A DNA stretch of 61,452 nt. It comes from Desulfovibrionales bacterium (GTDB lineage: Bacteria > Desulfobacterota > Desulfovibrionia > Desulfovibrionales > Desulfovibrionaceae). Below the pieces are notes generated by a model. The model had not been told where the DNA came from. It did not search any database and saw only the letters and a program-made list of their open reading frames with translations. The DNA lies in contig JASGMV010000017.1 in NCBI GenBank assembly GCA_030156255.1, positions 1 to 61,452 of the forward strand, written 5' to 3'. A program made the translations under genes and the position numbers. Below, piece after piece: positions 41,448 through 51,156 of the stretch; the first letter of the stretch is position 1, and the number at the start of each line of letters is the position of its first letter.

Positions 41448-43862
41448 TCAATCCCGCCTCTCCAGGTCCTTCTCCAAATCCGCCACCGCCATCCAGGTGG
41501 AGAGCACAGTGTCCGGATTCAGCGACATGGATTCGATGCCGCACTCCACGATGAACTGGGCGAACTCCACGTGGTCGCTGGGCGCCTGCCCGCAGATGCC
41601 GATGTACTTGCCTTTGCGCAGGGCCGTTTCGATGACCTGCTTGACGAACAGCTTTACGGATTCGTCACGCTCGTCGTACACGTCGGCCACCAGCTCGGAG
41701 TCGCGGTCCACGCCGAGCAGGAGCTGGGTCAAGTCGTTGGTGCCGATGGAGAAGCCGTCGAAGATGTCCAGGAACTGGTCGGCCAGGATCACGTTGGACG
41801 GAATCTCGCACATGCCGATGACCTTGAGGCCGTTTTCGCCCTGGCGCAGACCGAAGGAGGCCATGGTCTCGATGACCTTGCGGGCCTCGCTCAGGGTCCG
41901 GCAGAAGGGAATCATGATCTCCACGTTGGTCAGCCCCATGTCGTTGCGGACCTTGAGCATGGCCTTGCACTCCAGGCCGAAGGCCTCGCGGTACGCCTCG
42001 GCGTAATAGCGCGAGGCGCCGCGCCAGCCGATCATGGGATTGTCCTCCCGGGGCTCGAACTGCGCGCCGCCGATGAGGTTGGCGTACTCGTTGGTCTTGA
42101 AGTCCGAGAGGCGCACGATGACTTTCTTGGGATAGAAGGCCGCCGCGATCATGGCCACGCCTTCGGCCAGCTTGTCCACGAAATACTCGGCCTTGGACGC
42201 GTAGCCGCGGGTCATGTCCTCGATGGTGCGGCGGGCCGCCCGGTCGCTCAGTTCGTCGAAGCGCAGCAGGGCCAGGGGATGGATCTTGATGTGGGAGTTG
42301 ATGATGAACTCCTCCCTGGCCAATCCCACGCCGGCGTTGGGCAGAAAGCTTTTCTCGAAAGCCTGCTCCGGGCTCGCCAGATTGAGCATGATCTGCGTCT
42401 TGATCTGGGGCAGTTCCTTGAGGTCTGTTTTTTGGGTTTCGAAGGCCACCTCGCCGTCATAAACGTATCCCGTGGAGCCTTTGGAGCAGTCCACCGTGAC
42501 CATGCGGCCGTCTTCAAGCTTTTCGGTGGCGTCTCCCGCGCCCACAACGCAGGGAATGCCCAGCTCCCGGCTGATGATGGCCGCGTGGCAGGTGCGCCCT
42601 CCGCGGTTGGTGACGATGGCCGCAGCCGATTTCATGATCGGCTCCCAGTCCGGGTCGGTCATGTCCGTGACCAGCACCTCGCCCGGCTTGAACTCGCTGA
42701 TCAGGCTGGCCTGCTTGATGATGTGGACCTGGCCTGCGCCGATGCGGTCGCCCACGGACTGGCCGTCGACCAGCACCTTGCCTTGCCCCTTGAGCACGAA
42801 TTTGGTGATGGTGGCCGCATCCTTGAGGGCGTGCACGGTCTCGGGCCTGGCCTGAACGATGAACAGTTCGCCGGTCTGGCCGTCCTTGGCCCATTCGATG
42901 TCCATGGGACGAAGTTGCCCGGCCTTTTCGGAGTAATAATCCTCGATGGTCACGGCCATGCGCGCCAGCCTCACCACCTCCTCGTCGTTCAGCACCAGCC
43001 TGCGGCGATCCTCGTCCGGCGTGGCCACGTTCTTGGTGGGCTGCTTGGCGTCCGTGGTGTAGACCATCTTGATGGCCTTTTGGCCTATGCGGCGCATGAT
43101 GATGGGAGAAAATCCCTGCTTGAGGGTGGTTTTGTACACGTACCATTCGTCCGGGTTCACCGCGCCCTGAACCACGTTTTCGCCCAGTCCCCATGCGCCG
43201 GTCAGATACACCGCGTCGCGGAATCCGGACTCCGTGTCGATGGTGAACATGACGCCGCTGCTGGCCAGGTCCGAGCGCACCATCTTCTGTACGGCGATGG
43301 AAAGATAGACGGAAAAGTGGTCGAATCCCTTGTCCTGCCGGTAGCTGATGGCCCGGTTGGTGAACAGGGAGGCGAAGCAGCGGCGGCAGGCGTCCAGGAG
43401 GTCCTCCTCGCCGCGGATGTTGAGATAGGTCTCCTGCTGGCCCGCAAAACTGGCGTCCGGCAGGTCTTCGGCTGTGGCCGAGGACCGCACGGCGACGTCG
43501 CAGCGCTTGCCGTAGCGCTCCTCCAACTCCGCATAGGCCCGGCCGACGGCCTGGCGCAGGTCGGAAGGAAACTCCAGGTTGCGGATCAAGGCCCGAATCT
43601 TGGAGCCCCGGTCGCTCAGGTTGTCCATGTCCGAGGTGTCCAGGCCGTCCAGAATTTCGCGGATACGCTCAAAGGCTCCGGCTTCGCCCAGAAAGTGTCG
43701 ATACCCTTTGGCCGTGATGGCGAACCCGTTGGGGATGTTCACGCCGCGGCCGGTAAGATTGCGGTACATTTCTCCAAGGCTGGCGTTTTTGCCGCCCACG
43801 ATGTCCACGTCGGATATGGTCAGGTCCTCGAACCAGGCAATGTACGCCTCTCGCTTGTCCAT
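41448..43862 (-). CDS. ppsA: phosphoenolpyruvate synthase
   Basis: An 804-residue enzyme that makes PEP from pyruvate, ATP and water, feeding gluconeogenesis. Start at 43862 is chosen because AAGGAGG lies upstream and the sequence then begins in the family manner (WFEDLTISDVDIVGGKNASL, GEMYRNLTGRGVNIPNGFAI). The ATP-grasp domain includes VAVRSSATAEDLPDASFAGQ; the phosphohistidine is in GGRTCHAAIISRELG (His near residue 425); the PEP barrel carries MIGWRGASRYYAE and the C-terminal YIGICGQAPSDH. It is monocistronic and leftward. In sulfate reducers growing on lactate or pyruvate this is the usual entry to sugar synthesis. Confidence 0.97.
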   Translation of the reverse strand: MDKREAYIAWFEDLTISDVDIVGGKNASLGEMYRNLTGRGVNIPNGFAITAKGYRHFLGEAGAFERIREILDGLDTSDMDNLSDRGSKIRALIRNLEFPSDLRQAVGRAYAELEERYGKRCDVAVRSSATAEDLPDASFAGQQETYLNIRGEEDLLDACRRCFASLFTNRAISYRQDKGFDHFSVYLSIAVQKMVRSDLASSGVMFTIDTESGFRDAVYLTGAWGLGENVVQGAVNPDEWYVYKTTLKQGFSPIIMRRIGQKAIKMVYTTDAKQPTKNVATPDEDRRRLVLNDEEVVRLARMAVTIEDYYSEKAGQLRPMDIEWAKDGQTGELFIVQARPETVHALKDAATITKFVLKGQGKVLVDGQSVGDRIGAGQVHIIKQASLISEFKPGEVLVTDMTDPDWEPIMKSAAAIVTNRGGRTCHAAIISRELGIPCVVGAGDATEKLEDGRMVTVDCSKGSTGYVYDGEVAFETQKTDLKELPQIKTQIMLNLASPEQAFEKSFLPNAGVGLAREEFIINSHIKIHPLALLRFDELSDRAARRTIEDMTRGYASKAEYFVDKLAEGVAMIAAAFYPKKVIVRLSDFKTNEYANLIGGAQFEPREDNPMIGWRGASRYYAEAYREAFGLECKAMLKVRNDMGLTNVEIMIPFCRTLSEARKVIETMASFGLRQGENGLKVIGMCEIPSNVILADQFLDIFDGFSIGTNDLTQLLLGVDRDSELVADVYDERDESVKLFVKQVIETALRKGKYIGICGQAPSDHVEFAQFIVECGIESMSLNPDTVLSTWMAVADLEKDLERRD

Positions 43863-44080
43863 TCTTTCCGTCCTCCTTGGTTGAGACGCTTTCAGGGCGA
43901 ATTTTCCACCTCTTTCTCCTATCCTTATATATCCGGGAAGAGCAATAAGGAACTGTTGCAGGAGCACAGGTGTTGACGGCCGGCCGCGTCGGCGGGGCGA
44001 TTGCATCTTTGCTTTTTGGAGGCTACACCACTTCTGTCGAACGCAACCATGCACAGCCCCCGTTTTTCGCACAACCGAAC

Positions 44081-47000
44081 ATGATGACCGACCAGCAACA
44101 TCCGTCCTCCCGGATCGTGGAGGCGCTGAGAGTTCGCTCGGCCTTTTTCGATTCGGCCCCTGCGCGCCCCTTCGATCTGCTGCAAGAGCTGGCGGGCCAG
44201 CCGGAAGCTCTGGAGGCGGGCCCGGCCCCGGCGCTTTCCTGCTCCGTCGCCGCCGTCCTGGTCCACCAACTGCTGGAGGAAGACTCCGGCGACGCGGCTT
44301 TGCTGCGGCTCTGCGTCAAGACCCTGCTGCGCCTTGGAGGGATGGGGCGCCTCTGTCTCTGCGAGTATCTGCGAACCTCCACGGCCTACACCTTGCCCCA
44401 GCTCACGGGCGCGCTCAAGGACCTTTCCGGAGTCGAGCGGTTGCTGATGGCGCACGAGTTATTGGCGCGCCCGGGGAGTAATAACCGGGCGCTCATGGGA
44501 TGGGCGCGGGAATTGTTGGACTTCTTGGCCGGCAGCGATCCCCACGAAGTTCTGGGCTGTCTGGTCCTGCTTGGCCGCGAGGAGGCGCCGGCCGCCTACG
44601 CCGTCAAGCGTGCGTTGCTGCGCGGCGAGTTCGGTAAATGGCTGAATCGGAAACTGGGCCGGCCCATGGGCGATGTGATGTTCGGCGATCTTTGCCTCGC
44701 CGCCGCGGCTCTGGAGGACGATTCCGTCACGGCGCGCCTGGCCGTGCGGATCGCCGGCGTTTCGGATGCGACGGCGGTTTGGACCATCCCGCTGCTTTGC
44801 TCGCTGTCCGTCGCGGGCAACCAGTTGGTGGCCAAGGCGGTTGTTGAGCGGCTGAAAACCGCCGGCCCCGAACTCCAACTCGCCTGCCTGGACGGCCTGA
44901 GAGCGCTGCAATGGCGCAATACGGGGCTGGCGGCCGCTGGATTGTACAAGACCCAACCGGGACTGCGCAGGGCCGTCGGCCTGCGGATGGCGATATCCTC
45001 CTCGGCGGGTTTCGAACAATTTATCGAGGGCCTGCCGCTCAAAGATCAAACACTGGTTCTGGCCGAAAATTTTTCCGCAGTTTGCCGTTTGGCGCCGGCC
45101 TTTGTCCGCGAATGCGCCAGGGGGGCCGCGCGAAGCGGCGTCCATCAACTCGGAGCGAAGCAGGCCGCAGCGCTCAAGAAGGCGCTGGACGATGCGCAGG
45201 CGTCACCCGTTCCGGACGTGTCCCCGCTCTCCGTGGCGGGGCTGGCGCCCCGGGCGTCCCGGGAGCAGGGCTGGGGAGGGCTCTTCTCCCGCAAAGGCTT
45301 GCATCATAAGAGAGCGTTGGCGCGGGCTCTGGATGGGCGATTCGACGTCTCCGACCAAAAATTGGGTGGAAGCGTGCTGCGCGGGGCCTCCGTCTGCGGC
45401 AAAGCCTTTGTTCGCACGGACCTTTCCGGCGGCCGTCTGGAAGAAGTCCGCTTCGAGAAAGTTCGTTTTTCCAACGTCGATTGCGGCCTTTCAGGGTTTT
45501 CAAACTGCGTATTCAGCCAATGCGACTTCAGCGGCGTCTGGTTCGATCAGGCCCGGTTTGCGGACTGCACGTTTGAGCAATGCGCTTTCGACAGCTGCGA
45601 TTTCAGCCTCGCGCAGTTGGAAAAGACACTTTTTACCGACTGCAGGCTCCGGCGCACTTTGTTCGCCGGAGCGGCCTTTGAGGAATGCAACGGCTCGGCC
45701 AACCGGTTGGAAATCTCCACGATGGCCGGGGCGGCGTTTTCCCGGTGCCGGTTCGAGGCCTCCCTCCTGCGGGGCGTGGATTTGTCCGGCGCCGCCGTGC
45801 GCGATTCCCGGTTGCTCGGACTGGAGTGCGAGGACGTCCGCCTGTCGCAGGCGGCCTTTTTCCGAAGCGATGTTTTGGAATGCGAATTTACGAACGCCGC
45901 CGCTCCCGGGATGCGCGTTGTGGGATGCCAGGCGGACGACCCGGTTTTGCTGGCCGCAGAGCGCCGCAGCCGGGAGGCGGGGATGGCCGTCCTGTGTGAA
46001 GCGCCCGATTCGGAAGTCCGGGCCGAGGCTTTGAGCTCCGGGGCCGCGTTCGCAGCCGATACCGCGCGGGCCTATCTCCTGGAGCTGGACGTCGCCCGGC
46101 GCGAAGAGGCGATGGCGGCCAACGACCACCGCCGTCGGCGTTGGGGCGTTGAAAAGATGGCGCCCCGCCAGGCGGATTTTTTCAAGCTGCTCCCGTACCT
46201 GTTGCACACCGACGCCTTTGAGCTGCGCCAGGGGATTCCCGGCGTTCCGGGATGCGCTGTGGACGGCTATGCTCCGAAATATTCGGCCTTGCGGCTGGCC
46301 GAGGAATTTTTTCCCGACGGCCGTACGGAGCAACCGGGGGAGGCCCTCGCCATCGAAGCCGTGTACGCCATCGGTTCGTTGGGCAGTCTGGCTCAGACAG
46401 GGCAATCGGATGTGGACTACTGGGTCTGCTGCGACATGGCCGGCCAACCCGATGAAGCCTTGGACCGGCTTCGGACCAAGCTGGACGCCTTGAGCCGCTG
46501 GGCCGAAGAGGCGTTCGGCCTGGAAGTCCATTTTTTCGCCATGGATATGAACGACGTGCGGGCCAACGATTTCGGGCTTTCCGACGAAGAAAGCTCCGGA
46601 TCGGCGCAGGCGTTGCTGCTCAAGGAGGAATTTTACCGCACGGCGGTGCGGATTGCGGGGCGCCGCCTCTTCTGGTGGGTTACGCCCCCCGGAATCGACG
46701 AGGCGTCGTACAAGGCCTTGTATGACCGTAGCAGGGATTATCCTTTGGCGGGCCGGCCTCGGTTGTGCGATGCGGGCTATTTGGGCTCCATTCCGCCCAG
46801 CGAATATTTCGGGGCCTGCCTGTGGCAGATCGTCAAGGCTGTGAAAAGCCCCTACAAATCGGTCATGAAGCTGGGATTGTTGGAAAAGTACGCCCGCCAG
46901 AGCGACCAGGGCGGCCTCATGCTTTGCGAGCGCATCAAGGCCAACATTTTTGATCGCAGGCGAGGGGCGGTCCAGGTGGACCCCTATGCGGCCTTGTTCA

Positions 47001-47986
47001 AGGAGCTGGCCGAAACGTACTGGGCGGCTGAGGACAAGGAGGCGGTCCGGCTCGTTCGCGAGGCCTTTGCGCACAAGGCCAAGCTGGAGCGGTTCGACGC
47101 CGTTCTGGGATTTCCGCATCGTGCGGAGGAGGATCAATTGGTCCGGTTGCTGTTCGGTCCCAAGGCCACGGACCAGGAGGCGGCCGGCAAGGCCCGGGAT
47201 GGCGCCGGGTTCGAACGGGCCGCCCAGCTTGCCGGCATGGTCAACCGTTTCATGATGGGCGCCTACGGACGCATCCAGGAGCAATTGTCCGTCTCCGGGG
47301 ACTCGCGTCTGATTTCAAGCGAGGATTTGACCACGCTCGGCCGGAAAATTTTCGCGGCCTTCGCCGCCAAACCCGGCAAGGTGGAGCGGTTGCCTTTTTT
47401 CGACGCAGGCGACGCCGCCTTTTCCGAGCTGGTGTTTTCCGCGGAAAAGGCCGTGGGCAAGAAAACGCAGTGGCTGGTCAAGGGCTGCCCCAAGGGCGTC
47501 AAATCGACCCGCAAGGACATGCTGGAGATCCGCCGGGACGACGACCCCGTGCGGTTGTTGGTCTGGTTTGCGGCCAACAACCTCTGCAATGGCGATCTGC
47601 GCCTGTTGTGCGACGGAGATATCGCTCCGCTTTCGGCGTCGGATGTCCAGGCGCTCATGGACAAGCTTCGGGGGTTTTTCCCGGCCAAGGAGATTTTCGA
47701 AGTTTCCCCGGCCGAGACGCTGAAAGCCGAGCGCATCACCCGGGCGTTGTTTGTACTCAACCTGGAGGCTCCGCCGAAGCTCAAGAAGTTGGAGCGCCTT
47801 ATGGCGGTCTACGCCACCAACTGGGGAGAGTTGTATTGCCGGCGCGCGGCTGGCGTGGACGCCGAGGCCGTGGAGAAGCCTGCGCTTATTTTGAAGCGGC
47901 TCGCCCCGGACCTTTTGAGTCCGGCGCCGCTCCTGGATCAGTTCTCGCCCCGCAAGAGCGCCTGCCCCAAATTGGCGCTCGGCTGA
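44081..47986 (+). CDS. HEAT-like/pentapeptide-repeat/class I adenylate cyclase fusion
   Basis: A cytoplasmic protein of about 1301 residues. Residues 1-400 are helical and Leu/Ala-rich like HEAT-type repeats. About 417-623 are pentapeptide repeats (units such as ADLSx/CxF: FSQCDFSGVWFDQARFADCT then FEQCAFDSCDFS). About 695-1040 resemble the class I cyclase catalytic domain: AIGSLGSLAQTGQSDVDYWV contains the Ser and Asp-x-Asp metal and nucleotide residues, and SGSAQALLLKEEFYRTAVRI follows. E. coli CyaA has the cyclase at the N-terminus and a regulatory C-terminus, so this is a different order. No ribosome site is clear; the ATG at 44081 (or 44084) is the best guess. Function as a cAMP source is inferred. 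Confidence 0.85.
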   Translation: MMTDQQHPSSRIVEALRVRSAFFDSAPARPFDLLQELAGQPEALEAGPAPALSCSVAAVLVHQLLEEDSGDAALLRLCVKTLLRLGGMGRLCLCEYLRTSTAYTLPQLTGALKDLSGVERLLMAHELLARPGSNNRALMGWARELLDFLAGSDPHEVLGCLVLLGREEAPAAYAVKRALLRGEFGKWLNRKLGRPMGDVMFGDLCLAAAALEDDSVTARLAVRIAGVSDATAVWTIPLLCSLSVAGNQLVAKAVVERLKTAGPELQLACLDGLRALQWRNTGLAAAGLYKTQPGLRRAVGLRMAISSSAGFEQFIEGLPLKDQTLVLAENFSAVCRLAPAFVRECARGAARSGVHQLGAKQAAALKKALDDAQASPVPDVSPLSVAGLAPRASREQGWGGLFSRKGLHHKRALARALDGRFDVSDQKLGGSVLRGASVCGKAFVRTDLSGGRLEEVRFEKVRFSNVDCGLSGFSNCVFSQCDFSGVWFDQARFADCTFEQCAFDSCDFSLAQLEKTLFTDCRLRRTLFAGAAFEECNGSANRLEISTMAGAAFSRCRFEASLLRGVDLSGAAVRDSRLLGLECEDVRLSQAAFFRSDVLECEFTNAAAPGMRVVGCQADDPVLLAAERRSREAGMAVLCEAPDSEVRAEALSSGAAFAADTARAYLLELDVARREEAMAANDHRRRRWGVEKMAPRQADFFKLLPYLLHTDAFELRQGIPGVPGCAVDGYAPKYSALRLAEEFFPDGRTEQPGEALAIEAVYAIGSLGSLAQTGQSDVDYWVCCDMAGQPDEALDRLRTKLDALSRWAEEAFGLEVHFFAMDMNDVRANDFGLSDEESSGSAQALLLKEEFYRTAVRIAGRRLFWWVTPPGIDEASYKALYDRSRDYPLAGRPRLCDAGYLGSIPPSEYFGACLWQIVKAVKSPYKSVMKLGLLEKYARQSDQGGLMLCERIKANIFDRRRGAVQVDPYAALFKELAETYWAAEDKEAVRLVREAFAHKAKLERFDAVLGFPHRAEEDQLVRLLFGPKATDQEAAGKARDGAGFERAAQLAGMVNRFMMGAYGRIQEQLSVSGDSRLISSEDLTTLGRKIFAAFAAKPGKVERLPFFDAGDAAFSELVFSAEKAVGKKTQWLVKGCPKGVKSTRKDMLEIRRDDDPVRLLVWFAANNLCNGDLRLLCDGDIAPLSASDVQALMDKLRGFFPAKEIFEVSPAETLKAERITRALFVLNLEAPPKLKKLERLMAVYATNWGELYCRRAAGVDAEAVEKPALILKRLAPDLLSPAPLLDQFSPRKSACPKLALG

Positions 47987-49150
47987 TTACACCACCAGCA
48001 CCCGCGGCGCTTCAGGCCGGATAAGCCCCGCCAACCATTCGGTCGGGAGCGTGGGGTAGTCCGCGTTCAATCGGTGCCGGGCGGCGCCCGCTCTGTCGAA
48101 TCGGGCCAGCTTGGCTTCGATTTCGCCGGGTCGCTTGAGCAGCCGGCTCAAGTGCAGAATGAAGGCGTCCAGGACGATGGCCCGGGGGCCGGGAAGCCCG
48201 GTGATCCGTTCGTGGATGGGGCGCTCGAAGCGGACGTTCGGCCCTTTGCGGAAAAGGCGCAGTTGGAGGTCTGGCCACAGGCCGTAGCCGACCTTGAAGC
48301 GCTTGTCGTCCGGGAACAGGGTCAGCCTCGGGACGTGCACGCCATGGACGCCCGGCAGGCTCGCCAGCGCCGGAAGCATCCGGTCCAGCTCGACCGGCGT
48401 CCGTTCGTCGGCGTCCAGGTAGAACACCCAACCGTCGCCGGCCAACTGCAGCATGCGGTTGCGTTGAACGGAAAAATCTTCTCCCAGGGGGTGGGCCGCC
48501 TGGAGCAGGTTCGTCGGCGTCGAGACATTCTCGGGAGGCGTTTCGGCGTCCCACAGCACGGCCGCGTTTTTTGTCGATTTCGGCGCGTGGGCAAAGAAAT
48601 CGGCCAAGTTCGGCTCCTCGGGATGGAGCATGGCCGTCAAGGCGATGTCCGCGGCTGCGGAAGGCTTTGCGTCGATCTCCAGAATTTTGGCGCCGGCGAA
48701 AGTCCGTTGCAGGCTTTGCGCCTCGGCGCGATCCTCAGGGGCCAGCTCCGGGTTGAGCGCGGTCATCGAATTTTCCGGCGTCAGGCCGGCCATGGTCCAT
48801 ATCAGCAGATGCGCCCAAGGCGAGGCGTCGGCCAGCAACGCGAGGTTTTGGCGTTGCAGTCGTCCTTCCCGGAGCAGGCTCCTGGCCCTGGTTGCGGAGG
48901 TTTCGCTGACCACGACGGGAAGGGCGGAGCATCGGGCGAGGTCTTCGGCGAATCCTCCCGCGCCGGCGCCCAGGAGAATGATGCTGCGCGCGTTGCGTTT
49001 GTCGGCCAGCCGCGCTGTGCGCTCGGCTTTGGCGCGGCGCTCTTCGGCCGGCGCGGGACGGACCGGAGCGGGCGATTCGCCGTCCAGATTGTAGGACAAT
49101 ACGGCGGCAGTGTATGCCCGGGCGGCCCGGAAAAGCTCGTCGAGGGTCAT
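47987..49150 (-). CDS. GT2-type glycosyltransferase with an N-terminal Rossmann-like domain
   Basis: A 387-residue protein. The C-terminal half is a GT2 (WaaE-like) transferase core: DFSVQRNRMLQLAGDGWVFY then LDADERTPVELDRML, with the Asp-x-Asp metal site, RLTLFPDDKRFKVGYGLWPD and RFERPIHERITGL. The first 180 residues carry a glycine-rich nucleotide-type motif (SIILLGAGAGGFAEDLARC) and no clear GT2 start. The stop codon directly abuts the convergent cyclase gene, and the ATG overlaps the stop of the GT4 gene (ATGA), so the two transferases are co-translated. Position behind flagellar genes suggests flagellin glycosylation (inference). Confidence 0.82.
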   Translation of the reverse strand: MTLDELFRAARAYTAAVLSYNLDGESPAPVRPAPAEERRAKAERTARLADKRNARSIILLGAGAGGFAEDLARCSALPVVVSETSATRARSLLREGRLQRQNLALLADASPWAHLLIWTMAGLTPENSMTALNPELAPEDRAEAQSLQRTFAGAKILEIDAKPSAAADIALTAMLHPEEPNLADFFAHAPKSTKNAAVLWDAETPPENVSTPTNLLQAAHPLGEDFSVQRNRMLQLAGDGWVFYLDADERTPVELDRMLPALASLPGVHGVHVPRLTLFPDDKRFKVGYGLWPDLQLRLFRKGPNVRFERPIHERITGLPGPRAIVLDAFILHLSRLLKRPGEIEAKLARFDRAGAARHRLNADYPTLPTEWLAGLIRPEAPRVLVV

Positions 49151-50220
49151 GGCCGTGCGGCCCGGGCTTCGAGCAGGCCGTCGTAAATAGCCTCCAGGCC
49201 GCGGGCGATGTGTTGGGCCCGGAACTGCTCCCTGGCCTTGGTCCGCCCGGCTTGGCCCATTTTGCGAGCCTCGTCGGGATGCTTGAGCAACCAGGCCACG
49301 GCCCCTGCAAAATCCTCCGCCGTGGCCGCATGCAGGCCGGTGACGCCGTGGTCCACCAGTTCGAGCTGCGCGTTGTCCCGCAGGCCTTCGGCCGGATGCG
49401 TGACCACGGGCAGGCCTGCGGCCATGGCTTCGGCGATGACCAGCCCGAAGCTTTCGCCCGTGTCGTTGCCGTGGGCCAACAGGCAGGATTCGGCGTGGAA
49501 GTCGCAGACCTCCTCGTCCGTGAGCACGGGCGGATGGGCCTCCACGCGATCCATGACCCCTTGCTCCCGGAAATACGCTTCGGCCTCGGGGATCATGCCC
49601 ACGATGCGGTAGCGCGCCTCCGGAATTTCCTTGAGCAGCAGGGGGAAGAACTCCATGGCGATGCGCGACCATTTGCCGGGGTCGGGTCGGGAGACGCGCG
49701 TGAAGACGGGCTGGGAAAAGTCTCGATCGGCCGGAGAGTGGGATTCGTACAGGTCGGTCTCCACGGGATAGTACAGGACTTCGTAGCCCGGTGGAACGGC
49801 GTCGACATGGTGCAGCGCGGCGTAGCGCTCCCGGCAGAAACGGGAGATGAAGATGTGGCAGTCGATGATTTGGCCCGAAGGGGAATCGTCGAATCGTCCG
49901 AATACGTTCGTCTCCACGATCGCTTCCGGCGGGTTGAGGCGAAACGGCCGCATGAAGTCCGGCTCGGGCCAGCCGGCCCGGTGGATGTGGATGATGCGCG
50001 GCTTGAATTTGTTCAGGATCGGGTAGGGATCCGCGGAGACGACCACGGGGACGCCGGCGTCCCGGATCAGCTTGCGGCGGTCTCCGTCGCCCAGGGCGAG
50101 TACGAGGATTTCGAAGCGGCTCTTGTCCAGATGGGTGACATAGAGCTGCATGGCCTTTTCCGTGCCGCCCAGGCCAAGGCCCTTGCAGACGTGCAACACG
50201 CGGATCGGCTTTGAAGACAT
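49147..50220 (-). CDS. glycosyltransferase family 4
   Basis: A 357-residue GT-B retaining glycosyltransferase. The N-terminus RVLHVCKGLGLGGTEKAMQL is the acceptor-domain glycine loop; the donor motif is ESFGLVIAEAMAAGLPVVTH (Glu-x7-Glu). It uses a nucleotide sugar in the cytoplasm. It overlaps the next gene by four bases and follows fliS by about 34, so it belongs to the leftward flagellin-fliD-fliS-transferase block. The target could be flagellin; LPS is an alternative. Confidence 0.9.
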   Translation of the reverse strand: MSSKPIRVLHVCKGLGLGGTEKAMQLYVTHLDKSRFEILVLALGDGDRRKLIRDAGVPVVVSADPYPILNKFKPRIIHIHRAGWPEPDFMRPFRLNPPEAIVETNVFGRFDDSPSGQIIDCHIFISRFCRERYAALHHVDAVPPGYEVLYYPVETDLYESHSPADRDFSQPVFTRVSRPDPGKWSRIAMEFFPLLLKEIPEARYRIVGMIPEAEAYFREQGVMDRVEAHPPVLTDEEVCDFHAESCLLAHGNDTGESFGLVIAEAMAAGLPVVTHPAEGLRDNAQLELVDHGVTGLHAATAEDFAGAVAWLLKHPDEARKMGQAGRTKAREQFRAQHIARGLEAIYDGLLEARAARP

Positions 50221-50254
50221 GCCGAACTATGGCGTGTTTTCGGCGGAAAGTAAA

Positions 50255-51127
50255 TCAACGCGCGTTCATGTAGGCGTTGGCGGCCCGGCGCAACGTCGGA
50301 GAAAGCGGGGAGGAGGCCTTCTCGGCGTCCGGGGGAGACGTCGGCGTCATCGGCGCCTGCTCCCTATCCGAGGGCGCGTCCTTCTGCGGATGCCGGGCTT
50401 CGGCCCGCGTCGCTTGTTTGGGGTGGGCGTCGGCGTGTTGCGGCGATTGCCGGGAATAGGCGTCCATGGCGGCGGGCTTGCCTTGGTCCTTGGGCGACGA
50501 GACGGGATTTTGCTGGGCTTTGTTTCGGGGCGTAGAGGAAACCGCCGCCGTCGCCTTCGCCGACGCTCCGGCGCCGTAGCGTCCGGTTGGTCCGGCAATG
50601 GTTTTTCCGGCGACCTTGAGCCCGGGAGCCGCGGGGCGCGAGGGGGCGATCATGGACGCCGCCTGGTTTTCCTGCATTTGCAGCGTCGCCATCGGCTGCG
50701 GCGCAGGAGCGGTTCGCAGTTTCGGTTGAGCCGCCGCCTGCGGCGCCGGAGCCTTGCCCTCGTACTCGGGAACGATCTCGGCGAAAGCCGAACGCAGACC
50801 GGCGAGGATGGCGATGACCTCGTCGATGAGGTCGATGTCCATCTTCAGATTGGCCTTGAGCAGCTTGGATTGGCAATAGAAATAGAGGTGCAGCAGGTTG
50901 GCCGAGAGTTCGCCTCCCTGATTCCGGTTGAGGCTCTTGGACAGTTCGCCGACGATCTCCAGGGCCTTGGAGATGAGAATGCCTTTTTGCGCGTAGTCCC
51001 TCTTCTCAATATACACTTTCGCCTGCTTGAGAAACTTGATCGCCGCGTCATAGAGCATGATCAACAGTTGGCCCTGGCTTGTGGTGTTGACTTGGGTGGC
51101 GAGATAGGCGTGGGCGGCCGTTTGCAT
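50255..51127 (-). CDS. fliS: flagellin chaperone FliS with a long disordered tail
   Basis: The first 127 or so residues are FliS (YLATQVNTTSQGQLLIMLYD, AAIKFLKQAKVYIEKRDYAQ, KALEIVGELSKSLN and the C-terminal helix), which binds the flagellin C-terminus in the cytoplasm and stops early polymerisation. The remaining 160 residues are Pro/Ala/Lys/Gln-rich and presumably unstructured. The last residues (RRAANAYMNAR) loosely echo the FliS N-terminal TAAHAYLATQ. Normal FliS is about 125-140 residues. It lies 29 bases after fliD. Confidence 0.92.
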   Translation of the reverse strand: MQTAAHAYLATQVNTTSQGQLLIMLYDAAIKFLKQAKVYIEKRDYAQKGILISKALEIVGELSKSLNRNQGGELSANLLHLYFYCQSKLLKANLKMDIDLIDEVIAILAGLRSAFAEIVPEYEGKAPAPQAAAQPKLRTAPAPQPMATLQMQENQAASMIAPSRPAAPGLKVAGKTIAGPTGRYGAGASAKATAAVSSTPRNKAQQNPVSSPKDQGKPAAMDAYSRQSPQHADAHPKQATRAEARHPQKDAPSDREQAPMTPTSPPDAEKASSPLSPTLRRAANAYMNAR

Positions 51128-51156
51128 GGGAACTCCTTACAATGCGTTGAAAAGGC

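Noticed and set aside
41571-43976. Rightward ORF of about 800 codons over ppsA
   Set aside because: Antisense shadow of ppsA caused by high GC at third positions.
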